Shown here: in pieces, positions 21,875 to 30,374 of the stretch
Position numbering within the stretch: position 1 is the first letter of the stretch
Layout of the letters: each line of letters starts with the position of its first letter
Source: Salinicola tamaricis
GTDB taxonomy: Bacteria; Pseudomonadota; Gammaproteobacteria; Pseudomonadales; Halomonadaceae
Length of the DNA stretch: 64,000 nucleotides
Assembly (NCBI RefSeq): GCF_003006155.1
Contig: NZ_CP023559.1
Span: 1,798,001-1,862,000 of the forward strand
Reading direction: 5' to 3'
Translations under genes and position numbers: made by a program
The notes under the pieces: model-generated
The model's database searches: none
Told to the model about the DNA's origin: nothing
Seen by the model: only the letters and a program-made list of their open reading frames with translations

Positions 21875-21951
21875 GCGCCCTTAGCTCAGCTGGATAGAGC
21901 GTTGCCCTCCGGAGGCAAAGGTCAAAGGTTCGAATCCTTTAGGGCGCGCCA
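21875..21951 (+). tRNA. tRNA-Arg (anticodon CCG)
   Basis: A full 77-base cloverleaf is visible: acceptor GCGCCCT/AGGGCGC, D-arm GCTC...GAGC, anticodon stem TTGCC/GGCAA around the loop CTCCGGA (anticodon CCG), T-arm AAAGG-TTCGAAT-CCTTT, discriminator G and encoded CCA. Its 3' end is the left attachment site of the integrated element that follows. Confidence 0.97.
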
Positions 21952-21952
21952 T
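21932..21952 (+). other. attL: tRNA-Arg 3' end
   Basis: Twenty-one bases from the T-arm of tRNA-Arg to just past the CCA (beginning GAATCCTTTAGGGCG) are repeated exactly at 30345-30365. A tRNA 3' end duplicated at the far side of foreign DNA is the standard mark of tyrosine-recombinase integration. Confidence 0.85.
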
Positions 21953-21961
21953 ATTGTTAGG

Positions 21962-22002
21962 AAAACCGCCACCTGTGCTCACGCCGGGTGGCGGTTTTCG
22001 TT
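21962..22002 (+). terminator. terminator of tRNA-Arg (left copy)
   Basis: AAAACCGCCACC and GGTGGCGGTTTT form a 12-bp stem, followed by CGTTTG. An almost identical hairpin follows the right attachment site at 30375-30416, so tRNA end and terminator are duplicated together. Confidence 0.9.
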
Positions 22003-22040
22003 TGTGGGGGCTGCTTGTTCCTGCCGTGACGCCAGCCGTC

Positions 22041-22312
22041 TCAATCATCGCAACAGGACGTCGAGCCGCAGCAGGCACTGGCTCCGACGTTGCTGTCAGG
22101 TCGAGGTGTTTCTTGGCGAGCGGCGCCGGCTTCGTGCCAGGCGGCTATCGCCTCGCGCCCGATCCGCCAGGCCGAGTGCAGAAACAGCGCGGCGATGGCC
22201 AGCCCGACGATCACATCGGGCCAGAGCGTGCCGGTGAGGCTGACCGCGACCGCTGCCAGCACCACGCTGCCATTGGCGATGAGATCGTTGCGCGAGCAGA
22301 GCCAGGTCGAGC
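22041..22312 (-). pseudogene. C-terminal fragment of a cation transporter (CDF-like)
   Basis: About 90 residues remain: STWLCSRNDLIANGSVVLAAVAVSLTGTLWPDVIVGLAIAALFLHSAWRIGREAIAAWHEAG with a Cys-rich tail ACCGSTSCCDD. The paired membrane helices and the N-D-x-x-A-N motif fit the end of a cation diffusion facilitator-type transporter. The 5' part was lost where the integrase remnant begins, at about 22313. Confidence 0.6.
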
Positions 22313-22925
22313 TACGAGCAACCCGCTCACGGATCTCAACGGCGCGCTGATCCCCCATAGCCAGAAAAGCTTCCCTCACGTCTCGCAAGAGGAGCTGCCA
22401 GAGCTGGTTCAAGCGATCGAGCACTATCACAATCCCTTGGTGCGTATCGGCCTGAAACTGCTTCTGATGACGGCGCTATGGCCAAGGGAGATGCGCCAGG
22501 CGAGGTGGGAAGAGATCGACCTCGAAGCTGCTATCTGGAAGCTGCCTGTCGAGCGGATGAAGATGGGCTGGGGGCACCGAGGCCCGCTACCGACACAGGC
22601 GCTCGCCGAGCTACGCCAGTTGCACGTCATGACAGGATAATACGGCCTGCTTTTCCCAGGCCGAAACGATCCAAGGAAGCCGCTTTCCGATGCCGCCTTC
22701 GGAATGTCGCTCAAGCACATGGGCTTTCACGGTCGGCACTTGATCCGTGGGACCCGACATGTCGTGGCCACTGGTCTTAAGGAGCTTGGCTACCCGGGCG
22801 AATGGGAGATGCAGCTCTCCCACAAGCTGCCGGGCATCCAAGGCGTCTACACCCACGCCGAGCACATGGCCGCCGAGCAGCGCCCGGCAATGATGCAGTT
22901 CTGGGCGAATAGACTCGGTTTTTAG
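22313..22925 (+). pseudogene. P4-type tyrosine integrase, C-terminal remnant
   Basis: Two pieces in different frames (to 22640, then from about 22640 to 22925) give the catalytic half of a P4-family integrase: FPHVSQEELPELVQAIEHYHNPLVRIGLKLLLMTAL, WEEIDLEAAIWKLPVERMKM, FGMSLKHMGFHGRH and HKLPGIQGVYTHAEHM. The first catalytic Arg position reads Trp (TALWPREM instead of an LRPGEL-like box), and the His-x-x-Arg box is altered. The Tyr-containing end is present. The N-terminal arm-binding domain is missing. Its position beside attL fits the element's original integrase. Confidence 0.75.
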
Positions 22926-24217
22926 GGCTCGTTTGCGAACGGGTAGGGGTAATTTTTTGAGATATCGCCTTCTTCAGCCATTGAAAGGTCAGGGAATGAT
23001 TTTTTTATATCTTCGACAATAGACCTTTGGCCCATTAGGCTGAGCCCTCGAATCAGTTCTGTTCCCATGTTCATTTTAGTTAGATAATGGGCGATGCTTT
23101 CTGCTAGGTTGTTCTCCCTCTTCGCCAAGATTAGTTCTTGCGTTATTGATTTTCTAGCCACGCTGTACCCTTCAGTGTAGGAGGGGTATGGTGCGTCTCT
23201 TCCAATATTGTATATGCTAAATATGTCTGCAAAGGATGGAATTGATATCTGTGCAATACAGGCTTCAACGCAAGAGTGCTCTAGAGCTAAGTTGTCAAAC
23301 ATCTCTTCTGCAGAAAAAGACTCGGGGTGCCATGTTTCCTTTTGCTTTGTGTAATAAATAGCGTGCTGTTTTAAGAAGATTATTACGTCTTCAGATTTTG
23401 CATCAATCAGTGGTAGCTGAATGCCTATCAGGCTTGATAGCTCATAATGCCCTTGTATTATATTCAGTGCGACTGAAAGCTTGTTGCTGCCCAGGCCATA
23501 TTGAGACTTTATCTCTTCTTTTGTTTCAGCCATAGAGCCTTGACTCCATGCTGGTTTTGGCGGTAACAAATTAGCTATCTGGTATAAGTCATATCTAGAA
23601 AGATCGCTGGTGTAAGTGTTTTGTCTATATTCATCGATCAGACTGTGATTCGCAAAAATAAGCTCATCCATCAGCTTTTCGAGCTCATTGCAATTTCTTT
23701 TCAGCTTTAAAATATTAATAATGGGGTGTGCTGTAAGATGTTTTTCATTTGTGACGTTCTCCGGGTAGCGAAAAGTTTGTCCAGTTGCATCTATTTTTGA
23801 AATCTCATTGATGTGAGGAGAGAGTCGTGCTGTAATACTTTTATAACGCCTATCAGTTTTTTTTGACTGTTCTATGAAAATGCTCCACAGGCCTTCAATG
23901 TCATGGTATTTCGATAGTTTTATCTGTTCAATGTATTTGTTTTCCCGAATGCGGCTCAGGGAAATGATAGAGCCTTTTAAGCATAACTCGACGGCGTGCC
24001 TAATGCAGAATCCGATGGGATATATGAGATCGTCTATTCTATAGCTTAGTTCTTTTTCTTCAAGTATCGCACTGATCATTGTCTTGGCGGTTTTGATGTA
24101 TCCTCTGTAATAAGAGTCTATGTCTTGAAAGCCGTTGTTTCCTACGCATGCATTAAGATACGTAGGCCTTCCGCCTTGAAAAAAGCGATTGATTTCTTTA
24201 TCTGTTCTATGTTGCAT
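22922..24217 (-). CDS. hypothetical protein, AT-rich cargo gene with HEPN-like motif
   Basis: The 431-residue protein has no relative I can name. The coding sequence is clearly AT-rich and uses A/T-ending codons, unlike the flanking genes, so it is recently acquired. Near residue 70 the helix IGFCIRHAVELCLKG resembles the front of HEPN domains (R-x4-6-H ribonuclease folds common in defence genes). No full catalytic pair can be confirmed. There is no signal peptide and no membrane segment. It ends four bases inside the integrase remnant and sits in the integrase-proximal position used by satellite cargo. A function in phage defence is inference only. Confidence 0.75.
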   Translation of the reverse strand: MQHRTDKEINRFFQGGRPTYLNACVGNNGFQDIDSYYRGYIKTAKTMISAILEEKELSYRIDDLIYPIGFCIRHAVELCLKGSIISLSRIRENKYIEQIKLSKYHDIEGLWSIFIEQSKKTDRRYKSITARLSPHINEISKIDATGQTFRYPENVTNEKHLTAHPIINILKLKRNCNELEKLMDELIFANHSLIDEYRQNTYTSDLSRYDLYQIANLLPPKPAWSQGSMAETKEEIKSQYGLGSNKLSVALNIIQGHYELSSLIGIQLPLIDAKSEDVIIFLKQHAIYYTKQKETWHPESFSAEEMFDNLALEHSCVEACIAQISIPSFADIFSIYNIGRDAPYPSYTEGYSVARKSITQELILAKRENNLAESIAHYLTKMNMGTELIRGLSLMGQRSIVEDIKKSFPDLSMAEEGDISKNYPYPFANEP

Positions 24218-24346
24218 ATTGTGCTCTCAGCGCATGTGGATCAAGCTCTCTGTAGTGTTCAACTAATTCCGGACAGTGAATTGAGTGTTTCCTCTGCTTT
24301 GGTGGCGACGATACCACCTAAATGGGTGTCCGGTTTTAGTGAACCA

Positions 24347-24670
24347 CTACAACATGCGCTTCAGTGTGCGGGCTATCTGTTGCGGTGACCAGTACTTGCG
24401 CATCAAGTAAACCACCACCTCGAAGAGTTCCTCTTCTGGGTGCAGCTTGGGACGCCGACGTGGCCGATGTCGCGTCAGACGAGCCCGATAGCCGGCCAGG
24501 CTGGCATCGTAGCCCTTGATAGGATCGACCGAATGGCGAGCTATTTCTCGTGACACAGTGCTCGGCGCACGCCCCAGATGAGTGGCAATGGCCCGGATCG
24601 AGTGCGTGTTTCGCATCATCATGATGGCGGCCCTATCTTCAGCAGAAAGATGGCGATAGCAGTAGTTCAT
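24347..24670 (-). pseudogene. IS30 family transposase, N-terminal fragment
   Basis: The 107 residues contain the IS30 helix-turn-helix start (YRHLSAEDRAAIMMMRNTHSIRAIATHLGRAPSTVSREIARH) and the following KLHPEEELFEVVVYLMRKYWSPQQIARTLKRM, then stop. The whole DDE domain is missing. Its upstream end abuts the IS481-type insertion. Confidence 0.85.
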
Positions 24671-24680
24671 GGCAACACCG

Positions 24681-25748
24681 TACCTGATGGGTCACGTGTT
24701 GCACTTGCTCATTGAGACCCCCGAGCTTCTTCAGCAGTTCATCCGGGAGCAAGGATATGGACATCAAGCTACATAAACAGGCGACCACCACACCGAAGAT
24801 CCGGGCCGAGATCCAGGCAGCGCCTTCCAGCATCAGCGACAGCGAACTGGCACGTCAGTACGGCGTCGCCGTCGCGACCATCCGGCGCTGGCGGTACCGT
24901 GACGATGTCCAGGATCGACCGCACACGCGTCACAACCTGCTGGCCACGCTCACGTCCGAACAGGAAGAGGTGCTGATCGCGGCGCGCGAATTCTTGCGCC
25001 TCGGCCTGGATGATCTACTCGCCGTGGCACGTGAGTTCCTCAATCCTGGCTTGTCGCGTTCTGGTCTGCATCGCATGCTCAAACGGCGCGAGGTGCCGAC
25101 ACTGGCAGAGCTGGCTCGACGGGACGCGGGCGAAGATGAGAAGCCTCGGCACAAGCCCTTCAAAGACTATGAGCCGGGCTACGTGCACATCGATATCAAG
25201 CACCTGCCCCAAATGCCCGACGAGGAGCAGAAACGCTATCTGTATGTCGCCATCGAGCGCGCCACGCGCTGGGTCCATCTGGAGGTGAGATGCAGCCAGT
25301 CCGCGAAGGATGCGCGGGCGTTCATGAAGCAGGTGGCGGCGAAGGCTCCCTTCAAGGTCCAGACGGTACTGACCGACAACGGCAAGTCATTCACCGATCG
25401 CTTCACGCGGGCGGGTGAGCGCAAGCCCAGCGGAAACCACCCGTTTGACCAAGAGTGCCAGGCCTTTGGTATCGAGCACCGTCTGATCAAGCCGGGAAGG
25501 CCGCAGACAAACGGCATGGTGGAGCGCTTCAACGGCCGTATCAGCGATGTGTTGGCGACTCGGCGCTGTACCTCAGGCGAGGACCTGGAGCAGACGCTCA
25601 AACGCTACACCTGGCTGTACAATCACCACATCCCACAAAAGGCGCTGCACCATCAATCACCGATGACGGTGATGAAGGAATGGCAGACCAAGCGTCCTGA
25701 GCTATTTACCAAGCGGGTAGTCAATCACACGGGACCCGACACCTAGGC
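24681..25748 (+). mobile_element. IS481 family insertion sequence
   Basis: The transposase gene is framed by imperfect inverted ends: TACCTGATGGGTCACGTGTT at the left (24681) and, read on the minus strand, TAGGTGTCGGGTCCCGTGTG at the right. They share TGGGTC/CGGGTC and CGTGT blocks. The element is inserted just upstream of the IS30 fragment. A target duplication was not evident. Confidence 0.7.
24757..25746 (+). CDS. IS481 family transposase
   Basis: The 329-residue protein has an N-terminal helix-turn-helix (SELARQYGVAVATIRRWRYR) and an integrase-type DDE domain: Asp146 (YVHIDIKHLP), Asp207 (VLTDNGKSF) and Glu256 (GRPQTNGMVERFNGR). All three catalytic residues and the C-terminal YNHHIPQKALHHQSPM motif are present, so it could be active. 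The start at 24757 follows an AGGAT site; an earlier in-frame start exists. Confidence 0.93.
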   Translation: MDIKLHKQATTTPKIRAEIQAAPSSISDSELARQYGVAVATIRRWRYRDDVQDRPHTRHNLLATLTSEQEEVLIAAREFLRLGLDDLLAVAREFLNPGLSRSGLHRMLKRREVPTLAELARRDAGEDEKPRHKPFKDYEPGYVHIDIKHLPQMPDEEQKRYLYVAIERATRWVHLEVRCSQSAKDARAFMKQVAAKAPFKVQTVLTDNGKSFTDRFTRAGERKPSGNHPFDQECQAFGIEHRLIKPGRPQTNGMVERFNGRISDVLATRRCTSGEDLEQTLKRYTWLYNHHIPQKALHHQSPMTVMKEWQTKRPELFTKRVVNHTGPDT

Positions 25749-25768
25749 TTAGAGTAAACATGAGAGGA

Positions 25769-26161
25769 ATGGACGTCATCTGCTCACACTGTGGCAGGAC
25801 TATGCGCACCCGTACGAGTAAGCAGCCTCACCCGGACTACCGGAAGCTCTATCTCGAATGTCTCAACCCCGACTGCGGTGCCAGAGCACGCGCCGATTTC
25901 GTCATCACCGAGACCCTGAGCCCAGCGGTAACCCGAATCCCGACTATAAAGAAAGGCTGGCCGCGACCTTCCCGTGGCGACGCACCGACAAGCACTGATC
26001 CCAAGGCCATGCGCAAGCAAGCCGTCGTCCCTACCAGGCGGCGGCTTTTCGTGGACGATCCCGATTCGCTGCCGTCTTTCCGGGTCATTTATGAAAGCGC
26101 GTTTTACAACGCTAACCGGTCGAAGTCCTCTCGTTACCTAGTCAAGCTGTCCTTGTCCTGA
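25769..26161 (+). CDS. Ogr/Delta-like zinc finger transcriptional activator
   Basis: The protein starts MDVICSHCGRTMRTRTSKQ and has cysteines at 5, 8, 31 and 36, exactly the C-x2-C-x22-C-x4-C of phage P2 Ogr and P4 Delta, which activate late phage promoters. It is about 130 residues, longer than the ~70-80 of P2 Ogr; the tail after residue 70 is unrecognised. An ATG nine bases earlier is an alternative start. It supports a P4-like origin of the element. Confidence 0.85.
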   Translation: MDVICSHCGRTMRTRTSKQPHPDYRKLYLECLNPDCGARARADFVITETLSPAVTRIPTIKKGWPRPSRGDAPTSTDPKAMRKQAVVPTRRRLFVDDPDSLPSFRVIYESAFYNANRSKSSRYLVKLSLS

Positions 26162-26208
26162 AACGGCGCTTTCAGAACACATCACGACAGCCACCGAGGA
26201 ACGCCCCC

Positions 26209-26507
26209 ATGCTTAACGCTTCATCGACAGCCGCCCCTCATCGACAGGTCGAGCGCATCGACCTCGGCAACCGCCTGCTGCGCCGCCGCGACGTGGAGCT
26301 CAAGACTGGCAAGAGCCGGTCGGCGATCTATGCCGGCGTGAGCGACGGCTCCTTCCCCGCACCGGTGCCCATCGGCGACAAGAGCGTCGCCTGGCGCGAG
26401 GAAGAGGTGGATAGCTGGATCGCCACTCCCTCGCCGAGCGCAACCGCAAGCTGGCCGGTCGCCAGATTCACCACTTCGCTACCAATGCCCAGGAGGCCCG
26501 CGCATGA
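26209..26507 (+). pseudogene. AlpA family regulator, frameshifted as sequenced
   Basis: The helix-turn-helix protein reads NRLLRRRDVELKTGKSRSAIYAGVSDGSFPAPVPIGDKSVAWREEEVDSWIA, the AlpA signature of phage satellites (regulation of excision genes). At about 26425 the frame changes and resumes as LAERNRKLAGRQIHHFATNAQEARA, ending at the TGA 26505-26507. It overlaps the next small frame by ATGA. Full length is about 98 residues. Confidence 0.8.
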
Positions 26508-26662
26508 AACGCTTCACGCTGACCGTCGGCAGCCAGTCGCTGCAGTTCACCGAGCAGGACATCGCAGCGCTCAACGAGGCTCTGAACGAAGCCATCACCG
26601 AGCCGGACGCGAAGCGCCAGCATCGATCAGCGCATGATGGCCAACGCGACTGGTGCCCGTGA
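26504..26662 (+). CDS. small hypothetical protein of the satellite
   Basis: The 52-residue frame starts MKRFTLTVGSQSLQFTEQDIAALNEALNEAITEPDAKRQ. Its ATG overlaps the AlpA stop (ATGA), so translation is likely coupled. A helix-rich small protein is seen, without a recognisable motif. The end may be altered by another base error near 26620. Confidence 0.45.
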   Translation: MKRFTLTVGSQSLQFTEQDIAALNEALNEAITEPDAKRQHRSAHDGQRDWCP

Positions 26663-27726
26663 CGCGACACCCGACGACACCCCTACGACCTGGGCCAGAT
26701 ATCGAGCACGGCCACCGATAGCAAGACGCCACCGCGGCTGCCGACGAGCCGGCCCAAGCCTCGTCTCTAGTGCGCGGTCACCAGCCACCTAAAGGGACAT
26801 CTTCAATGGCGGATGTCCCGAAGTGAGCCACGGACGGTCGACCGTCAGCGGCACAGAAAGCCCCTCAGCCGCGATGCGGTCAGCGGTCGAGACAAGCCGA
26901 AAGCCGCTGCGCGCTCCCTGGACGAGCCTGCGCCGGGCTGATGGCCGATATCGCTTCCAAGGCCAGCGCCTACCACCGCCTAGCCGGCGCGACCCCTCCA
27001 CGCGCGATCAGCACCCCGCCCGCGCGCTAAATGGGTCGAAATTACGCGGGTGCATAAATGGCCTAAAGCCGCGCCTGCTGCGGGATGAGGGGAGACGGTG
27101 CAGAAAAATTATGCGGATTTATGCGGTTTTCTACATGCCCAGCGCCCGGGCGTTGGGTGGAATGTCCTCGAGGCGACATGCGACCAAACGACAGGGTATG
27201 AGGGGATTCCTAAGAAAGCCTGAATCGTGTTAGGTGTTCCTATCTGGCAACACGAAGGGCAGCCGTGGCCGCTATTGGGCCCCGGATTGGCGGGAGTTTG
27301 CGCCAGCACCGCCGGCGCGCTGTCGACTCCCCGCCCCGCCTGCGCGCTAAATGGGTCGGTTTTGATGCACTGTTGCAGAGGGTGCCAAGCCGCGCCACCA
27401 CTGGGGCGGCGGGGCCCTTTGGGAGGCGCAGAAATGATGCGGAATGATGCATTTTGCAGCCTACTCGACGAAAGGTGCAGACCGTTCGATATAGAAACGA
27501 AACAAAATGTGGCAAATTGATACGAAGAGTATTTCGAATAGAGCTTGAGAAAGCTGACGGGTTCCGACCTAAAGTGAACGGTCGAGGTAGATCCCGTATT
27601 AGTGACCTTGCCGTTGTTGCATCCCATGCAGTGGAGTCCCGCAAGACCCTGGGCTCATCACGGAGCCATATCTCGGTTTGCGCCGTATCTCCTGCGGTCA
27701 GAATTGTATGGGCTTAACGCAATTGG
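26663..27726. other. degenerate satellite DNA with two diverged copies of a ~100-bp sequence
   Basis: No convincing gene is seen. Two stretches share the exact 17-mer GCGCGCTAAATGGGTCG (27022-27038 and 27342-27358). Each is followed by an AAGCCGCGCC block and by paired short repeats (TTATGCGG twice at about 27111-27128, ATGATGC twice at about 27434-27450). A short frame MADIASKASAYHRLAGA (26941-27030) ends inside the first 17-mer. These may be binding or replication sites of the former satellite, or the ends of lost genes. Confidence 0.5.
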
Positions 27727-28371
27727 ATGGAGAGCGATGCTTTATCGACGCGGCTGATGGCGATAAAGCCGATCCCACTGAGCAAAAAGGAAACCCGGTT
27801 GGACCTATCCGAATACGTTACTGAACTCTTGAAAGCGCCGAACCTATCCGCTATGGCGACCGTTGCGCATGCGCTGCAGGCCCCCGCCGCTACACACGCA
27901 GAAGCGAAGTTGCTTTATAAGCGCCTGCCGGGATACATCAACGCAAACGACCACCGCAATGCTGTCGCGTCCGTGCTGGCCCTGCTGCGTCACGACGGCA
28001 GCGTGTGGCTCGCGCGCATGCGCAGGGACGGGCTATTCCGCGCTTCGCGCTACGGATACGACGGCGGCTGCCTGAAAAAAATCGTGGGGACGGCGCTCGA
28101 ACTGTCCACGACCGCCTCTTTGCCACCCAAACAGATTCAATACCTGGAATCCGTGCATGCGCTGCTGGAGCTCGCTAGGCCCGCGAGACAGATCCACCGG
28201 AGCATCGTCTACCGTCTAAAGATGCGCAAAGGCACGGCTCTTAAAACTCTGCTCGCGCTTGTAAATTCTTCGTTCTCCGTCAACTGGATGGGCAGCGATC
28301 AAGCCGACAAGAGCCAGCTACTGTATTGGAGTGCTACTGATCTTGCATCGGCGTTTCCCGGCTCTACATGA
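27727..28371 (+). CDS. hypothetical protein, first gene of a nuclease cargo module
   Basis: The 214-residue protein is mostly predicted helical (LSEYVTELLKAPNLSAMATVAHALQAP; LRHDGSVWLARMRRDGLFRASRYGYDGG) and has no signal peptide or known motif. Its stop overlaps the start of the nuclease gene (ATGA at 28368-28371). Two readings are possible: a translationally coupled two-gene operon, or the front of one ~770-residue protein split by a base error between about 28337 and 28368. Codon use is less GC-biased than the core genes, and it lies at the right end of the tRNA-bounded element. Confidence 0.7.
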   Translation: MESDALSTRLMAIKPIPLSKKETRLDLSEYVTELLKAPNLSAMATVAHALQAPAATHAEAKLLYKRLPGYINANDHRNAVASVLALLRHDGSVWLARMRRDGLFRASRYGYDGGCLKKIVGTALELSTTASLPPKQIQYLESVHALLELARPARQIHRSIVYRLKMRKGTALKTLLALVNSSFSVNWMGSDQADKSQLLYWSATDLASAFPGST

Positions 28372-30021
28372 TCTCGCGGGACGCCCTTGGCATTGGTGCG
28401 TTTACGAGGACTGGAACTGATGACCTCGCAGCATCGACGCATGAGGCAATCTACTCCAGCCTGTTGATAGACGCCCTGAGACTCAACGAGCTGATCGATG
28501 CAGAGGTCCTACTTGATGGCCTACCTTACAAGGCGGAAGCCACTCCCAACGGGGTGCTGGTATCGGCGATCGATCCCGAGTTCGAAAGATCCGTCCGGCT
28601 AGGCTATATCCAGGCCGACCTTCAGTTGCGGATACGTGCGGTGTCGTTCCTGCAACACTTTGACGACCAGCAGTCGAAGCTGCCATCGCTCGAAGACGCG
28701 CTGGCACCGTTCTTCAATGCTGGTCTTATGGAGTTCGTTTCGCTCAAGAAGGAGCCAGTCGAGCGGATCGTTATCGCGATTCCAGATATGCCTCCGCTGG
28801 TCAAGCTCCTAAATTTCAACGGCTTGTTCCTGGAAGAGTTTCCGCTTTTCCACGGAGCCCTCATCGACAGCTTTCAGCCACCTGAGAACGACGATTTGCA
28901 GGTAAGCGAGCGCCTCTCAATCCTGGACCTGTTTAAGGCACAACGGCTTTTTAATCTTATTGATGTCATGTTTTGCCAGAAGCTGGAAGCGCTGGAGGAC
29001 CCGGTCAAGAGCAAGATCCTAAGGCTTCGATCCACAGTAATAGTGACGGCGCGCGCGGATCTGGAGCGAATACTGCAGTCCGTAATGTCGCTGGAGAAAG
29101 CGCAGGAACTAATTTCGCTACTGTTGCTGCCTGCGACGAGTTCGGCGGTAGACTCTGATGTGTATATTGATCTCCAATACAGGCCGTTTGTGCATGTGCC
29201 GAAGACTGAGGGCGATTACATCGCCATTCCTCCGGCAATCGTGGGTAAATCCAACCTCGTGCGCAGTATCATGCACGCCAGCGGGATCAAGGGGGCAACC
29301 TCAGCGGCTGATGATCCGATGCAAGTGGCGGTCGCTGCGGCGCTGAGGGAAGCAGGCTTTCTCGTTCAAGAGAGCTTCGAATTCAATATCAACGGCAGGC
29401 GCGAGACTGACATCTTCTGCTATCGCGATGGCGTGCTCTTCGTTATTGAATGCAAGAATGCTTACCACCCTTGCTCGCCGCATGAGCTGCGCAATAGCTA
29501 TGATCTAATCTTGAAAGCAGAGGAGCAGCTGGACATCCGGTCCCAATGGCTCGCGGAACCTGGCAATCAGACGCGGCTCTTGGAGGCACTGAGCTGGGAA
29601 GCCACCGTGCCGGCGCGTGTGCGAACTTGCGTTGTCACGGCCAATCGCGCTTTCAGCGGCTACTACTGTGGCGCCCACCCGGTGCGGCAGGCGCATGAAC
29701 TGATTAACGTCTTGGTCAACGGCGACGTCGGATTAGGTCCTGGAAAACCACGCCGTCGATTCTGGCGTGTGCCGAAGCTTTCGAGGTTGTCGACCTACTC
29801 GACTACTTGGACGGTAACTCTGTGCTCCAGATGCAGCATGCCGCTATGACGCCCACGATCCGGGAGATAACCCTTAAGGACCGATGTCTGGAGTTCTCGC
29901 AATTTGCAATGGACCTAGCTGACGTGGGGGTCTTGCCGAGGAATCTTTCGATGCGGTTCAAGACATCAAGAAATTGGAGGGGGGCGCCGAAGCGCTGGCG
30001 TCCAAGGCCGACTCGAACTGA
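28368..30021 (+). pseudogene. PD-(D/E)XK nuclease-domain protein, candidate defence effector, two frameshifts near 3' end as sequenced
   Basis: The first ~455 residues are in one frame. An N-terminal ~300-residue helical region of unknown type is followed by a nuclease core: AAALREAGFLVQESFEFNINGRRETDIFCYRDGVLFVIECKNAYHPC. This has Asp348, then Glu361-Cys-Lys363, the D...ExK of restriction-like endonucleases, with Glu335 as possible first acidic residue. After NGDVGLG the frame changes near 29735 and continues sensibly (AEAFEVVDLLDYLDGNSVLQMQHAAMTPTIREITLKD). It changes again near 29930 to AEESFDAVQDIKKLEGGAEALASKADSN with TGA at 30019-30021, total about 550 residues. The ExK nuclease, the element location and the coupling to an unknown partner suggest phage defence. 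I know no described system with this layout. Confidence 0.7.
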
Positions 30022-30344
30022 ATATGCTGGCGGCCGCTGGACCTATCGGAAGCTCAATGTATCGTAAGCCGCCGACGCGTGGGTGGTGATTGGCGGGACT
30101 CTATCAACAAAAGAAGCGATGGAGATGCCCATCAACCCGATACACCCCCGGCATATGTTACCGGTGGCCGAAGAACAGCGCTTCCTTTGCGGGGCGGTGC
30201 GTGCCTTCCTTTCGGTCTCCGCATTCAGAGTCAATTCGTATCATACGTTTAGCCCAATAGGCTGAATGGTATATTGGAAGGCATATGGTAATTATCGAGA
30301 TATCATGAATATTTTTTGAAAACATGATGTTATGTTTGTACATA
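30022..30344. other. AT-rich right end of the element, no gene
   Basis: No supported frame is seen. The last 100 bases before attR are AT-rich with short inverted segments (for example around ATATTTTTTGAAAACATGAT). This is the kind of DNA where attP arm or host-factor sites lie. Confidence 0.45.
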
Positions 30345-30365
30345 GAATCCTTTAGGGCGCGCCAT
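30345..30365 (+). other. attR: 21-bp copy of the tRNA-Arg 3' end
   Basis: Exact copy of 21932-21952, including the encoded CCA, without any tRNA body upstream. It marks the right boundary of the integrated element. Confidence 0.87.
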
Positions 30366-30374
30366 CTTTTGACG

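Larger units (their letters stand above)
21932..30365. mobile_element. tRNA-Arg-integrated element, decayed P4-satellite-like island
   Basis: The 8.4-kb block is bounded by the exact 21-bp tRNA-end repeat. It contains an integrase remnant next to attL, an ogr/Delta zinc-finger regulator, an AlpA regulator, IS remnants, an AT-rich cargo gene and a nuclease-encoding cargo at the right end. Integrase, AlpA and Ogr/Delta are characteristic of P4-like phage satellites. No primase/helicase or capsid-size gene is visible, so it is probably immobile on its own. Confidence 0.8.

Noticed and set aside
24681-25748. IS481 element as part of the candidate defence cargo
   Set aside because: It is an ordinary insertion sequence with a complete DDE transposase next to an IS30 fragment, unrelated to the nuclease module.
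26823-27233. 136-residue frame in the satellite region
   Set aside because: Arg/Pro/Ser-rich without a ribosome site or recognisable segment. It crosses the 17-mer repeat and is probably not translated.
27109-27644. Overlapping minus-strand frames (172 and 134 residues)
   Set aside because: No start signal and no protein-like pattern; they cover the same diverged repeats.
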